Shown piece by piece: positions 1 through 10,975 of a stretch of DNA of 64,000 nt. The stretch covers positions 22,957,015 to 23,021,014 of the forward strand of contig NC_063157.1 of the NCBI RefSeq assembly GCF_020921035.1, written 5' to 3'. Source of the DNA: Rhodamnia argentea (lineage: Eukaryota; Streptophyta; Magnoliopsida; Myrtales; Myrtaceae). The notes beneath the pieces were generated by a model. It ran no database searches. It saw only the letters and a list, made by a program, of their open reading frames with translations, and was not told the DNA's origin. The position numbers were made by a program, and so were the translations under genes. Numbering within the stretch: position 1 is the first letter of the stretch; each line of letters starts with the position of its first letter.

Positions 1-1779
1 TTTTTTTGCCTACTCTTAAGCATATTATACCCTCTACTAAGTGAACTACCACCTTCGCTACGTGAGGCGGTAGATTGTAAAGATCAAGAATCACTTAAAC
101 CATATCTACTACAAAATTCTCCATATAATGCTACTATAGATTCTTTAACATGTCCTAATATATTTGAAATATCTATTGAATCTTCCAAATGTAAACAATC
201 ATGATAATACACATTCAAATAATCTTGTAAACCTTCTAATTTAATACGTGGATCAAAAACAATACCAACTAAATAGACAAGAGGAATTTGCAAATAATAA
301 TGCATCCATTTTTCTCGCATTACTAAAATAGTTCGACCTAATTCGGTATCATTTTCATATTCACTAAAAACACTACCAATATTAACACACTCTATTAAAA
401 ATAAATGCGTTGTAGGATAATAAATACCAGATAAAGTCTTAGTAGCATCATTAAAAATTTTCAAAATATCTAAAATTTTCTTGCAAACATCCCAATGTTG
501 AGGAAGTAAAGTAATTTCGGGAATATTTTGTGAAATAAACATACATAATAAATCTTTATATTCAAAAGTTTGCAGAAGCAACTCGTACATAGAATTCCAA
601 CGAGTCGGAATATCTTTTGGAAATCTTTTTGGCCTTCTCCCATTTTGTTTACAAAATTTTCCCCATGATTTCATACATTGGGGACGACTCCATAAAAATT
701 TAATTGCACTTTTTATTGGGGCGAGAGAAGTGTTAAGAGTTCGTAAACCATCTTGTACACATAAATTTAAAACATGACAAGTACATCTAATGTGAAAAAA
801 TTGTCCGCCAAAAGTGGGTTTGCAAATATTTTCTAATTTGGGAATAGAAGCGGTATTTGCAGCGGCATTATCAAAACCAATTGAAAATACTTTATTTATT
901 AAATTATATTCTTCTAAAACTTGTCTAATTATTCTATAAATATTATGAGCCGAATGGCTTTCATCAAAAACTCGGAATGCAATAAGTCTTTTTTGAATCA
1001 TCCAATTGTCATCTATCCAATGACACGTGACACCCATATAAGAATGAATTTGCCAAGGATCACTCCAAATATCGCTACCTATATGCACACGTCCATTGAA
1101 TTCCGCAAAAAATTTTGCTAAAGATTTTTTTCCTTTTTTATAAAGATGAAAAACTTCGCGTTTAAGAGTATTTTTTGGAATAGTTGGCGCTTGCGGAACC
1201 AACGCAGTATTTATCAAATATTTCATATTAAAATTTTCACCAGTATTAAACGGAGCATGATCAAGGGCAACATATTCACCTAATGTTTGTTTATAAAGTG
1301 CTTCAGTGAAACGAAATAAAAGATGAGGCTTAGAAGTGGCGTACCCGGAAATTTGTTGTTGCGTATTATCGATCCCCGCTTGCGTTGGATGTTTTTTCGT
1401 CAAATGCCGACGGAATGTTCCGTAGCCGTCTCCTTTCGTAAATTTATATGTTTGCGAACAATATTTACATTTTACATTTTACATTATACTTACCTTCGAC
1501 TTCATCACATACCTTGTCGAAGTGTAGCCACAAGTCCGATGTATTATCTCGGCCCTTCCGTTCCGGCTCATTTGCCGTTGACGTTTCTTCGACACCGGTG
1601 GGAGGATGAAAACTTTCTTGTGTTGGGATGTGCTCGACGTTCGGAATCGGGACATAGTTGATATTATCGTCGTCGTCTTCCCAACTTGCATACTCACGAG
1701 GATCATATTCGGGAATGGGATACTCGGAATCTCCCATAGTCATCTTGCCCTTGTCGGCATTTCTGCTTCCACTTGCCAT
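1..1779 (-). mobile_element. hAT (RICESLEEPER-like) transposase gene, broken, running off the left edge
   Basis: This is a transposase of a hAT DNA transposon, an enzyme that cuts and reinserts its own element. Read on the minus strand, the protein opens at 1779 with an acidic Asp/Glu-rich segment. A BED-type zinc finger follows near 1420-1530 (SDLWLHF, then KCKYC, then RRHLTKKHP). Next comes a 439-residue hAT core with DIWSDPW, GFDNAAANT, CHVLNLCVQDGL and PTRWNSMYELL, all typical of RICESLEEPER proteins. Two breaks are visible. A 7-base duplication at 1467-1480 shifts the frame inside the zinc finger, and an in-frame TGA lies at 84-86, after which similar sequence (GYNMLKSRQK) continues to the window edge. 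The C-terminal dimerisation domain lies outside the window. The copy is therefore probably not autonomous. Family assignment is firm; exact element ends are not seen. Confidence 0.88.
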
Positions 1780-2145
1780 TTTTGAGAGAATTGATCGGAA
1801 ATCCGATTGAGAGAATTAAGTCGGGATTGAGAGAATTGGGAGAATTTGAGCGATTTGAGAGGATTTCGGAGAGAATTCGAGAGATTGTTCAGAGAATTTG
1901 TGACAAAAATGAAAGGGGAAGCATATGTATTTATATGCAAGAATTATTTTTAATTCTTTTTTTTTTATTAGAAAGCAACGGCCAAATTGGCCGTTGCCAA
2001 CGGCCCAAAGAAGAGGAGGGGGGTAGGTAGTGGCGGGCCGGGGCGAGAGCCCAACGGCTCTCGCCCCCGGCCCCTTTTTTTTTTTTTCTCGAGGTTCGAA
2101 CCGGCCCGGAACCGCCGGTTCCAGGCCCACGGGCCCAAATGGCCC
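1780..2145 (-). other. 5' non-coding part of the hAT element with GC-rich hairpins
   Basis: Upstream of the transposase start on the minus strand there is an AT-rich leader with repeated AATTCTCTCAATC-like motifs (1790-1880). A GC-rich block follows, made of short perfect palindromes: GCAACGGCCAAATTGGCCG at 1975 onward, a gggcgagagc/gctctcgccc pair at about 2041-2066, and GGAACCGCCGGTTCC near 2109. Such hairpins are common in subterminal regions of plant hAT elements. I could not identify the terminal inverted repeat or target duplication, so the outer limit is approximate. Confidence 0.5.
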
Positions 2146-2154
2146 CCTCTAGGT

Positions 2155-2340
2155 GAAGGTACTTGTTGGTCTTTGTTGGGTGAAGTCCTTAAAGCGCCGT
2201 ACTTATTGGTCTTCATTGGGTGAAGGTACTTGTTAGTCTTCGTTGGGTGAAGTCCTTAAAGCGCCGTACTTATTGGTCTTCGTTGGGTGAAGGTACTTGT
2301 TAGTCTTCGTTGGGTGAAGTCCTTGAAGTGCCGTACATGA
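2155..2340 (+). repeat. 67-bp tandem repeat, about 2.7 units
   Basis: Units with a 67-bp period begin at 2199 and 2266 (GTACTTATTGGTCTTC...), with partial units on both sides. Each unit itself holds two related halves built on TTGGGTGAAG. Copies are nearly identical. It lies directly upstream of the presumed BAHD-1 promoter; no function can be assigned. Confidence 0.85.
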
Positions 2341-2847
2341 CGTGAAGACTATTTAAGTGCCGTCTCGTCGTCGAGTGCTTGAGAGGGTTTATCTTCGTTT
2401 ATTTTGTCGGTAGAATTACATCAAGAAGAATCGGTGGTTGAGCAAATTAAATCTTGTGAGTTTAAGGTTTATTTTAATTTCTTTGTGAGATTGATAGATT
2501 ATTTCGCTAGGAATTGTGGGCTAAATACTGTGTGCGTTACTAGATGTAATGGGGGCTTGGAAAACACTAAGAATGTTTGAGTTATTCAAGTTTGGTCTAT
2601 ATCTCCGTGTGTCGCTTATTCTATAGTGGAATTCGTTGTTGCTCTTCCCATGGACGTATGTCTCTATGACTGAATCATGTACATCCGGTGTTCGATTTAT
2701 TTTCTTGTTTTGTCTATTTATCGTTCGATCACTTGGTTACATACAACAATTCCCTCCACCTAATAGTTTCGTTTGCACTTTCGAACATGTTTTCTTGCTT
2801 GTTTTCTCCTAGCAAGAGAGGCGGATATAGAGTTCCAGATCGCTTCG
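2341..2847 (+). promoter_or_regulatory. presumed upstream and leader region of BAHD-1
   Basis: A TATA-like TATTTAAG lies at 2350-2357. Just before the ATG, a pyrimidine-rich tract ends in CTCCTAG at 2812, followed by CAAGAGAG. The same AG|CAAGAGAG arrangement precedes the ATG of BAHD-3 and BAHD-4. I read it as the 3' splice site of a 5'-UTR intron. The donor site and the real transcription start are not established for this copy. Confidence 0.4.
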
Positions 2848-4665
2848 ATGGAGGCCTTCCAAACTGCGACGAACAGAGCCTTGATAGTAGAAAGATCCGT
2901 CCCTATTGCCATCCTACCGGAACTAGAGACACCCGGGGGTTCCCTTTTCTTGAGTAACCTCGATCAATTGTTTGTTGTTATGGTGCCGATGGTTTATTTC
3001 TTTGACTGAAGCGATGCCAACACGGTAGATGTGCTTAAGCGAGCTTTGTCCAAAGTTTTGGTTCCTTACTATCCGGTTGCGGGGAGATTAGCTAAAAACT
3101 CTCAAGGAAAGTTCACTGTTGATTGTGGGAAGAAGTTAGGAGTGCCATTTGTGGAGGCATTGGCCAATTTCAACTTCGAACGTCCGGGCGATATGCACCT
3201 TATCGATCTTGATGTTTCACGAAAGCTTATTTATACAGATCCTATTGAAACTAAGCTAGAAGATGCAGCCCTTTTAACAGCACGGGTTAAGAACAATCTC
3301 TCTTTCCTTTTTTGGTTATGCTTAACACTTCAGTAATTTACTAGAAGTAACTTCTCTAGTGTGGTTAGCAACTTTTGACGTAGAAGTTCGAACCATCAAC
3401 ATACTTGTAACTAGTATTTTCTCAATGTGGTAAGTTTTCTGTTTTCGGTAAGCTAATAACTAGCAATTTATTTACAATCAAGACAAAATGGGCATAGTTT
3501 TCTATATACCATGATAACTTTCAATGTACATTGCGGTTCTTGGATTTTATTTCGGGATACTAAATTAAACAGGTAACGAAGTTTAGATGCGGAGGTTTCA
3601 CCGTAGGGATCCTATGGAATCACTACATCTTCGATGGTGTCTCGGTAATGAATTTTGTGAACTCATGGGCTGAATTAGCAAGAGGCAAACTTGTATCTAT
3701 CATCCCCAGCCATGAAAGAACTCTTTCGAAGTCAAGGGTTCCTCCTCAAATTACCGCCGCCTATGAGGCCTTTGTTCCCGTCACCGATGTGTCAAACTTG
3801 ATGGGGTTATACAAGGAAGAGCAAATTGTGCGTAGATCTTTCCACTTCAACAGTGAGAAGTTGGCGATCCTTAAAAAAATGGCAACAACCGATGGACAGG
3901 TAAATATCGTCTCTTCTTTAATATCGGCTAAACTTTGTCTTGGGATAAATGATTGGTGGCGCTTCATACACACACATGAAGTGCAAGATTTTCTTGAGTA
4001 ACATTTCAGTTGTTGCCAAAAGTTCTTTCCTAAAGAATTTATGGGTGGCTGAAAGAATTGAAAATGTTCTTGATTCTCAATGCGAACAACGGGCAAAGGG
4101 CAGTATGTCCAGCTTTATAGCGCTTGCCGCCCTTACGTGGCGAGCTCGAAGCATGGCACCGAAGATGAAACCACACCAACTGTCAAAGCTGGCATTTGCA
4201 GTTGACTGCAGAGCTATGCTGAAAGTGCCTAATTACTTTGGGAATGCTGTGGCCGGAGCTTTCTGTCTCCGCCCTGCCGGGGAGTTGTTCAATCAGCCAA
4301 TCTCCTCCACCGCAGGGAGAGTAAAGAAGGCGATGGAGAGGGTGGATGAGGAGTATGTGCGATCGTGGATAGACTCCTTTGAAATGTATGGAATGGATGC
4401 TTTCTCATTGAGTTTGCTAGTGTTGACTTCATGGCAAAGGTTAGATTATGGCTCCACGGACTTTGGATGGGGAAACCCGAGGCAATTTGGCTGCGGTCCC
4501 CCGCCGGAGAACATTTGTGTGGTTTTGCCAAAAGGGAGTGGGAGGAAGGGCATCGTGCTGATGTTGAGTTTGCCACTTTCGGCCATGAACACCTTCGAGA
4601 AGCTGCTCGAATTCTCAACTTGCGAACCGGAGACTCCTTCCTTGAGATCTAGAGCTCGTATGTGA
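2848..4665 (+). pseudogene. BAHD-1: HHT-like BAHD acyltransferase with one premature stop
   Basis: BAHD enzymes are cytosolic and move an acyl group from acyl-CoA to an alcohol or amine. This copy resembles omega-hydroxypalmitate O-feruloyl transferases. Exons: 2848-3285, 3573-3899 and about 4099-4665, all phase 0. Exon 2 carries the catalytic HXXXD motif as HYIFD, and exon 3 carries DFGWG after DYGST. Exon 1 has an in-frame TGA at 3007-3009 where BAHD-2, -3, -5 and -6 have an Arg codon (FDR). Otherwise the reading frame is open. The exon 1 donor is CGG|GTTAAG instead of CAG|GT, and the exon 3 acceptor has drifted from AACAACAG to CAAAG. The C terminus is about 12 residues longer than in BAHD-3. 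It is most simply a recently dead gene. A short N-terminal product or stop readthrough cannot be excluded from sequence. Confidence 0.85.
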
Positions 4666-5004
4666 TCGGAATGATGCTCGACCAAAATAAGTCACAATCT
4701 TTCTTTTTCTTTAATCAGCCAGCTCTGATTTTTTCTTGGTTTGTCGGAGTTATTACTCGGTTGGAATCTGAGCATCTTATTGCCTTTTCATATTTCTTCC
4801 TTGTCCTTGTGTAAGATCTTTTTCTTTTTTTGGTCCAAATTTTGTGTAAGATCAATCACAATGATCTTTGCCTTCTCATATTTCTTCAATTCCCAATTTT
4901 AGAAAGTTTAGGACCGAATTAGCAAAAATATAACGTGTTTTGGACTTTTTGAATAATTTTTCCGAGATGAGTTCGGCTAGCATAAAAATTCTTCAAAAAA
5001 ACCT
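4666..5004. other. 3' flank of BAHD-1, no gene seen
   Basis: AT-rich sequence with T-runs. The stretch 4905-4970 (taggaccgaattagc... ttttggactttttgaa) resembles end fragments of the 'gactaaattgg' type MITE seen elsewhere in the window. Nothing else recognisable. Confidence 0.5.
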
Positions 5005-5388
5005 GAAAATTTTGGAGAAATCACACAAATGGTTATTGAACTTTGGCCCAATGTGCAATGTGATCCATAAACTTTTAATTTGATCAATGTGGTCCTTGAA
5101 CTTTAGCCCAATGTGTAATGTGGTCCTTGAACTTTCAATTTGTTCAATGTCGTCCTCGAACTTTTGGAACATATTCAACTTAGTACATGAATTACAAGAA
5201 GATGTTCAAAGTCGTCTCTCAACTTGAATTAATGGAAGGACTATATTGAACATCTTCTATAATTCGTGGACTAAGTTGAGCATGTTTCAAAAGTTTAGGG
5301 ACTATATTGGCCAAATTAAAAGTTCAAGGATCATATTGTTCATTGGATCAATGTTTATGGACCGTTTGTGTCATTGTCCCAAAATTTT
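5005..5388. repeat. foldback MITE, about 384 bp
   Basis: The two halves are inverted copies of each other around a centre near 5220-5230. The left arm has repeated 'ggtccttgaacttt' phrases and the right arm the complementary 'aaaagttcaaggatcatattg' phrases. Ends pair as AAAATTTTGG... with its complement at 5381-5388. There is no coding capacity. This arm sequence recurs at 63925-64000, where a partial copy runs off the window. Superfamily not determined. Confidence 0.75.
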
Positions 5389-5640
5389 GTCATCTGGATT
5401 TCACTCTAAATTCTACAAGCCTTTTGGTTCGGTTTATTCACAAAGCCTACGACCACTCTACAGACAAACAGTCACAAGTGAGGCTGGGTTGCACTAGTAA
5501 TCTACCTCGCAAGTTGTGCTTGTGCATTTGCATAGATGATATGCCGGTCCCGCAACTACCGTCATTATTGTATGAATGACCATTAGTTATTCCCCTAATC
5601 AAATGATTTGATGGAACACAGTGTGAATTGATTAAGATCC

Positions 5641-6217
5641 TGAAAATCAAATGGCTAATAACTTCGTAAAGGGTCGATACATACACACACACGGGCTGGC
5701 CGAAAGTTAAAGGTGCAACCTTCGGTTATAATCTTCCTCTTCTTTAACTTCGGGCAATGCCCGATTTTGCTAGGGTTGGGGACCGACCGTGTTGTTGGGA
5801 GGCCCGAACACGCTGGCGCTGCATCCAATGGAGCCGTTCGCGGGAAAACAGATCACCGGCTCGGTCTTCGGTGGCTTCAAAGGAAAGACCCAAATCCCTC
5901 GTTTCGCCGAAGAATGCATGCCCGGGGTAAAGTCTGCTATTAATTCTATTTTTCGCCCCTGTTTTTGCATGTACAAAAAAGATAATGCGGGATTAATTTA
6001 AATTATAAAAATTAAAATGATTAGATCACAAAAGTTGGATGATGGTCAGATTTGAAGAGGGGGAGGAAGGGGGGGGAACAATTTTTGTAGGCGGTGAACT
6101 TGGACGAGTTCATAAAGGCATGAACTCCCGTTCGAGAAGATCAACGAAGCATTTCAGCTGCTCAAGGAGGGAAAATCAAATGGCTAATAACTTCGTAAAG
6201 GGTTGATATACACACAC
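5641..6217. repeat. about 45-bp direct repeats bracketing the ADH-like fragment
   Basis: A block starting GAAAATCAAATGGCTAATAA occurs at 5642-5690 and again at 6172-6217. Both copies continue through ACTTCGTAAAGGG and a CA-rich tail, with few differences. The ADH-like pseudogene lies exactly between them. This looks like filler DNA captured during break repair, with duplication of the target side. Confidence 0.75.
5771..6179 (+). pseudogene. alcohol dehydrogenase-like gene fragment (last two exons)
   Basis: A fragment of a zinc-type alcohol dehydrogenase-like gene. Exon A (5771-5926) encodes GWGPTVLLGG, HPMEPFAGKQITGSVFGG and FKGKTQIPRFAEECMPG. This matches the late coenzyme-binding part of plant ADH-like proteins. 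A short intron (GTAAAG...TTTTTGTAG, 5927-6090) follows. Exon B (6091-6179) encodes VNLDEFI, then after a one-base frame change ELPFEKINEAFQLLKEGKS, close to the normal C terminus. The N-terminal catalytic domain is absent, and the sequence stops at the right-hand direct repeat. It cannot make a working enzyme. The retained intron shows that it came from genomic DNA, not a processed transcript. Confidence 0.85.
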
Positions 6218-6850
6218 ATTGACACATTAAAAGGTTTATGATTAAATTGGTAAGTTATCAAAATATTTAAGATTAAAGTGGCATGAAAAATTTAAAATTG
6301 AATTGAATGCCGCAAAAGAGGTTTATGACTTTTGGTCAATTTTTCCCCAACTTATTAGTATCTCTAAATCCGTCATCCCACGACATGCCGGTGGGGAAGG
6401 GTCGCTATAGTCAATAGTTACTCAGCACAAGTGTACAGACGTCATCTTCACAAGACAGAACTATGATTTGCTGTTTCATACGAATTTAAATAAAATTATG
6501 TTAAAGAAAGAATACTTAAATAAATCGCGATATATCAATGAGTTGAACTTGATTAGGTATCACATGAATTAAATCGAGCAACTTGTCCCCGTGCAAAGCA
6601 AGGCCATTTTCTTCTAATTGACAGAAATGCGCATCCCCGGCAGGGTTATACGATTAAGATTGTTTAGTGCAGGCACTTGCTAGTTGCTACCTTTCGCGAA
6701 AGGCACATGCTAACTTCCAAGATGCCAATCAGAGTGATCGTAGTCGTAGACTTTGGGAAATTATAAAATAAGAAATTCCGGGGTCGCTGAGGTACGATCC
6801 AGATCCAACCACCAACAAATTGTTCATATTAGAAACCACGAACAGAAACT
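6218..6850. other. intergenic sequence upstream of BAHD-2
   Basis: Region 6230-6360 is AT-rich with 'tttatgattaaattggt' phrases like those in the degraded MITE at 61440-61740. The remainder to 6850 holds sequence similar to the upstream blocks of BAHD-3 and BAHD-4 (the gatgccaatcagagtgatcgta stretch near 6720). No gene seen. Confidence 0.5.
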
Positions 6851-6996
6851 CCGGGTCTATTCAAAAAGGGCCCGCAGGAATGGCCACTGTCCGAGAGGCG
6901 AGAACCAAAGAGAGACGTCAATCCAGTTAAAGGGTGCGTTCATCTTTTTTGGTCCTCTCAGCGATAGAGCAGGATAAAGAGTTCTGAACCTCTCCG
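6851..6996 (+). promoter_or_regulatory. BAHD-2 promoter and leader, shortened
   Basis: The phrase gggtctatt at 6855-6863 aligns with the TATA-box region of BAHD-3 (13740) and BAHD-5 (33047), but here it reads TATTCAAA. The leader is only about 140 bp. The phrase ggtgcgttcatc, related to the presumed 5'-UTR donor region, is joined almost directly to CTCTCAG and the pre-ATG block. The roughly 700-bp 5'-UTR intron seen upstream of BAHD-3 is missing here. Confidence 0.5.
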
Positions 6997-8250
6997 ATGG
7001 AGGCCTTCCGAACCGCAGCGAACAAAGCCCTGATCGTAGAAAGATCCGTCCCCGTTGCCATCCTCCCAGAACAGGAAACGCCTGGGGGTTCCCTTTTCTT
7101 AAGTAACTTCGATCAAGTGACTGCTTTTTTCATGTCGTTGGTTTATTCTTTCGACAGGAACGGCATCGACATGGCAGACTTTATTAAGAAAGCTTTGTCC
7201 AAAGTTTTGGTTCATCACTATCCGGTTGCAGGGAGTTTAGCGACAAACTCCCAAGGGAAGTTGACTGTTGATTGCGATAAGAAATTAGGAGTGGCATTTG
7301 TGGAGGCATCGGCCAAATGCAACGTCAAAGATCTAGGCGACATACGACTTCTCGATGCAAATGTTTCTCAAAAGCTTGTTTATAGAGATCCTACTGAAAA
7401 TATGCTTGAAGTTCCACCGCTTATAACAGCACAAGTTTAAGAACATTATTATTGGAAAATGGCCATGCAAATATTTATCTACGTACATTACATTTCTTTT
7501 TCTTTCTATTTTTTTTTTTTGCATTTCATTTTAGGATACTTAGTAACTCTGGAGACAAATTAAACAGGCAATAAGTTTTGGATGTGGAGGTCTCACTGTA
7601 GGGATCTCACTTAATCACTGCACGCTCGATGGAACCCCCGTAGTGAACCTCATGAACTCATGGGCTGAAATAGCGAGAGGTAAACCCATATCCCTCGTCC
7701 TCTGTCATGAAAGAACTATTCTGAAATCAAGGGTTCCTCCTCAAGCCACCTGTACTTGTGAGGGCTTTGTTCCGGTGAGTGATGTATCAAACTTGACGGC
7801 ATTATTCGAGGAAGAGCAAATTGTCCTTAAAACTTTCTACTTTGACAGTGCGAAGTTGGCGAACCTTAAAAAAATGGCGACAGCCGATGGACAGGTAGAC
7901 GTGGTCTCTTCTTTGCTAAATATACAAATGTCGTCCGTTGTTATCAGCTAAACTTTGTCTTATGATAATTCATTGGTAGCACTTCATCCACACATGCTGA
8001 AACACTAAGATATTCAAGAGGCACCTTTCAATCGTTACCAAAAAGTTCTTTCATGAAGCATTTCTGCTTTGATGGTATGACTTTTGGAAACACCAGAGGA
8101 ATTGAAAAGCATTCACAATTCCCTGCGAGCAACAGGTAATGAGCAGCTGCTCCAACTTCGTGCTGATTGCGGCCTTGGTGTGGCAGGCTCGAAGCATGGC
8201 GCTCAGGATGAAGTCGCACCAGATGTCGAATACTGACACATTCAGTTGCC
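6997..8250 (+). pseudogene. BAHD-2: HHT-like BAHD acyltransferase, 3'-truncated
   Basis: Same family and exon plan as its neighbours. Exon 1 (6997-7434) is fully open and begins MEAFRTAANKALIVERSVPV. Exon 2 (7568-7894) is open and holds HCTLD, so the HXXXD motif is intact. Exon 3 starts at 8136 (VMSSCSNFVLIAALVWQARS) but similarity stops near 8250. The DFGWG motif, needed for structure and CoA-dependent activity in the family, is lost. Intron 1 is only 133 bp. The exon 1 donor reads CAA|GTTTAA, weaker than CAG|GT in the others. The sequence after the break is not recognisable. A truncated transcript could exist, but an active enzyme is unlikely. Confidence 0.85.
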
Positions 8251-10080
8251 CCCGAACCCCCGCATTCAGTGCGCAAGGGTTACATGTCGTCGGATCATAC
8301 TTCAATTTCCCTAAGCTCACGTGGGTGTGCCCGATGTGAGAAATAAGGGTCCCTGAAGTATTCGCCAATTCCAACACCTAGATCATGGGTAACTCAAGTA
8401 TATGAGCTGATCATCTTGATTGTCGGCGGTTTTTGATGAATTGAAGGGGGACTGCATAGGAGGGGATTCAGCTATATGGTGAGGAAGAAGGAGTTGCATG
8501 TGCGATCCATTAGTTGTATTGGCTTCTTGGGGTCTTGGGCAAGTAGAATCGACGCGTTGATTGTCTTAATTGTTGTTGGGGTGCAACGAATTGAAGCGGA
8601 ACCATGTAAAGGGAGGTTCGGCCATATGGTTTGGGGAAGGATATGTGAAGTTCGGTGATTGAATAATGAATTCGTTGGTCATCCGGTTGCCATCTGTCCT
8701 TGGGTAGGTGGAAATTAGAGTGGGATCGCCTGATAAGTCACCAGATAGACGCGAGTTGAAATCGAGATTAATATGGTTGTTCGGCCTTGAGGTTTGGTAG
8801 AAAGGATTCAAGGAGTTTTGTGTTTTTTCTGTTCGCTTTATCGGATAAACCCTTGATTGTCTTGTGACTTCTTGTGCATAAGTATCGTGATGTGTTGCGT
8901 GTTGATTTCTGCTCGAATGAATGGTGAATGGTTAGTTTAGTCATTCGGTTAGATGTCTTCCTTGCTGAGCTTCGGTTCACTCTTTAGTTGTTGCCTTCTT
9001 TTCAGATATCCAGGTACCAGTGGCTTTGAGGATGGTGACGGAGATGAAGCACGCCGTTGGTGTTAGTACTTGGGAGTAGATCTTTAGCTTTTTAATCTTT
9101 CCATTATATTTGTGTGTTTGTTTGATGCAAAGAAAGATATAATTAAACAGTTATCTATCATATGAAAGTAAATATATTATTAATTTGCTGAATGATCTTA
9201 CTAATTGCGTGCGATAGGTAGCGAATACTATGAAAGGCCGTACCTTCTTAGGCATCATGCATGGCGTGTGTTTGCATGCACTTGTGTCTTTTGTATGGCC
9301 GCTGTTTGTTTTAAATTTGTTAAGCTTCCGCATGCGCCCTCTATTATATATTTAATATCATATTAAAATAGAGCTCGCTAGTAGGGTGACGCCCTGGGAT
9401 GTCATAGAAGCACACTACAGTACACTGGAAGATATAACTAGAACCTTCTTATATCAACACTCTATTTTTCATGATCACGATTAAATCTAACTTGATATTT
9501 TTAAATTTCGCAATATTTAGTAAAATTGTTTGAAATTACCTATTCACCCCCTCTAGATAATGTTGTTAGCCAACATCACCGCGACCTTTGCCAAACATCC
9601 CCTCACTATCGTCGACTCTTCTCGGTGATGGTGGTGGGTGGAGACAGCGAGGGCTACAAACCCTCACGTGAGTTTTCCATTTTTTTTCTTCTTTGTATTT
9701 GTTAAAGTTTGCTTTTTTTTAACTTAAATAAAAATTATATTTAAGAAATCAAATTTTGGACTAAAACAATGACATTTTAGCTACATTAGTGCTATGTAGG
9801 ATAGGAAAAAAATCATGTCAATATTGTCTATTTGCCAAATTAGACGAAATTAATGGAAGGACTTGATTGAACCAATTTGACAATTTTTAGGACTTAATTT
9901 TACTTTTTGAAAATTTTAGGACTCAATTGCACTTTCGTAACAAGTTTTAGGATTTTCAGTGCATTTATCCCCTAAATTTTTTAACCATTGGAAGTAAGAA
10001 AAACTAGTTATTTCAAGGTTTTAGATACCATTGCACTCAATTGCATAAACCTTTTATTTATTGACTTGTTAAAGTCCTCT
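8251..10080. other. intergenic, no gene recognised
   Basis: About 1.8 kb without a convincing coding region; the open frames are short and resemble nothing known to me. 8251-9110 is moderately GC-balanced and could be old retroelement DNA. 9830-9970 contains 'ttaggacttaattttactttttgaaaattttaggactcaattg', a degraded MITE-like phrase repeat. Confidence 0.5.
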
Positions 10081-10152
10081 AACCTATACTAGCAAGTTGA
10101 TTATGAGCTTCAAATTTCTTTGCACTAGCTAATAGATTAGTCATCATGTTTA

Positions 10153-10524
10153 TGTTAGGATAAGATGCACAATCACAATGAAGTGAAGTGTAAAAGCAAG
10201 AAAGAGAGATTGAGACATAAGATTTTATCCTGGTTCACCTAACACTACGTCCAACAGATGACTCCACTATAATTAGCACCTCTTATCTCTCGTTTGATCT
10301 CTCAATTATAAGAGAATGAGATAATATAAGCAGTATCTATTCATGGGCTCAAGCCCAAACTACTAACGAAAAAAATATGAGCTTAGACTATAAAAGCCCT
10401 TTAGATGCTCAAGGGCGCTGTCCCTACCACCTTCGACACGACTACCTTCGGACCCAAACCCACTCACCGGGGAGCGGGACCCCACGCTCTCCTATCGATG
10501 GAGAGTATGAACCACACCCCAACA
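10153..10524 (+). mobile_element. solo LTR, Copia-type ends (372 bp)
   Basis: The element starts TGTTAGGATAAGATGCACAA and ends CACACCCCAACA, giving TG...CA ends. It is flanked by GTTTA on the left and GCTTA on the right. The duplicated right flank (see the tandem repeat at 10373-10975) still reads GTTTA, which supports a 5-bp target duplication. A TATAAAAG box lies near 10389. Sequence related to the flanks occurs uninterrupted at 19290-19560, which shows what the site looked like before insertion. No internal region is present, consistent with LTR-LTR recombination. Confidence 0.75.
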
Positions 10525-10975
10525 GCTTATACGCATATATTGTGCATGTGAGAACAATTTATTAACGTTGTTATTGTAAGAAAATTAGTCGTGCTTGTCG
10601 TTAAATTATAGAGAAACATGGCAATGGTAACATAGGTTGCAATTGTGATTGAATATTTATTTTGATTTGGCAAAAAATATGAGCTTAGACTATAAAAGCC
10701 CTTTAGATGCCCAGGAGCGCTGTCCCTACCACCTCCGACACGGCTACCCCCGGACCCAAACCCACTCACTAGGGAGCGGGATCCCATGCTCTCCTATCGA
10801 TGGAGAGTATCAACCACACCCCAACAGTTTATATGCATATATTGTGCGTGTGAGAACAATTTATTAACGTTGTTATTGTAAGAAAATTAGTCGTGTTTGC
10901 CGTTAAATTATAGAGAAACATGGCAATGGTAACATAGGTTGCAATTGTGATTGAATATTTATTTTGATTTGGCAA
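10373..10975 (+). repeat. 302-bp tandem duplication (2 units)
   Basis: The sequence from atgagcttagactataaaag at 10377 recurs at 10679, a 302-bp period, with few differences. Each unit contains the 3' half of the solo LTR plus about 150 bp of its flank. The duplication therefore occurred after the LTR inserted. Confidence 0.9.
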
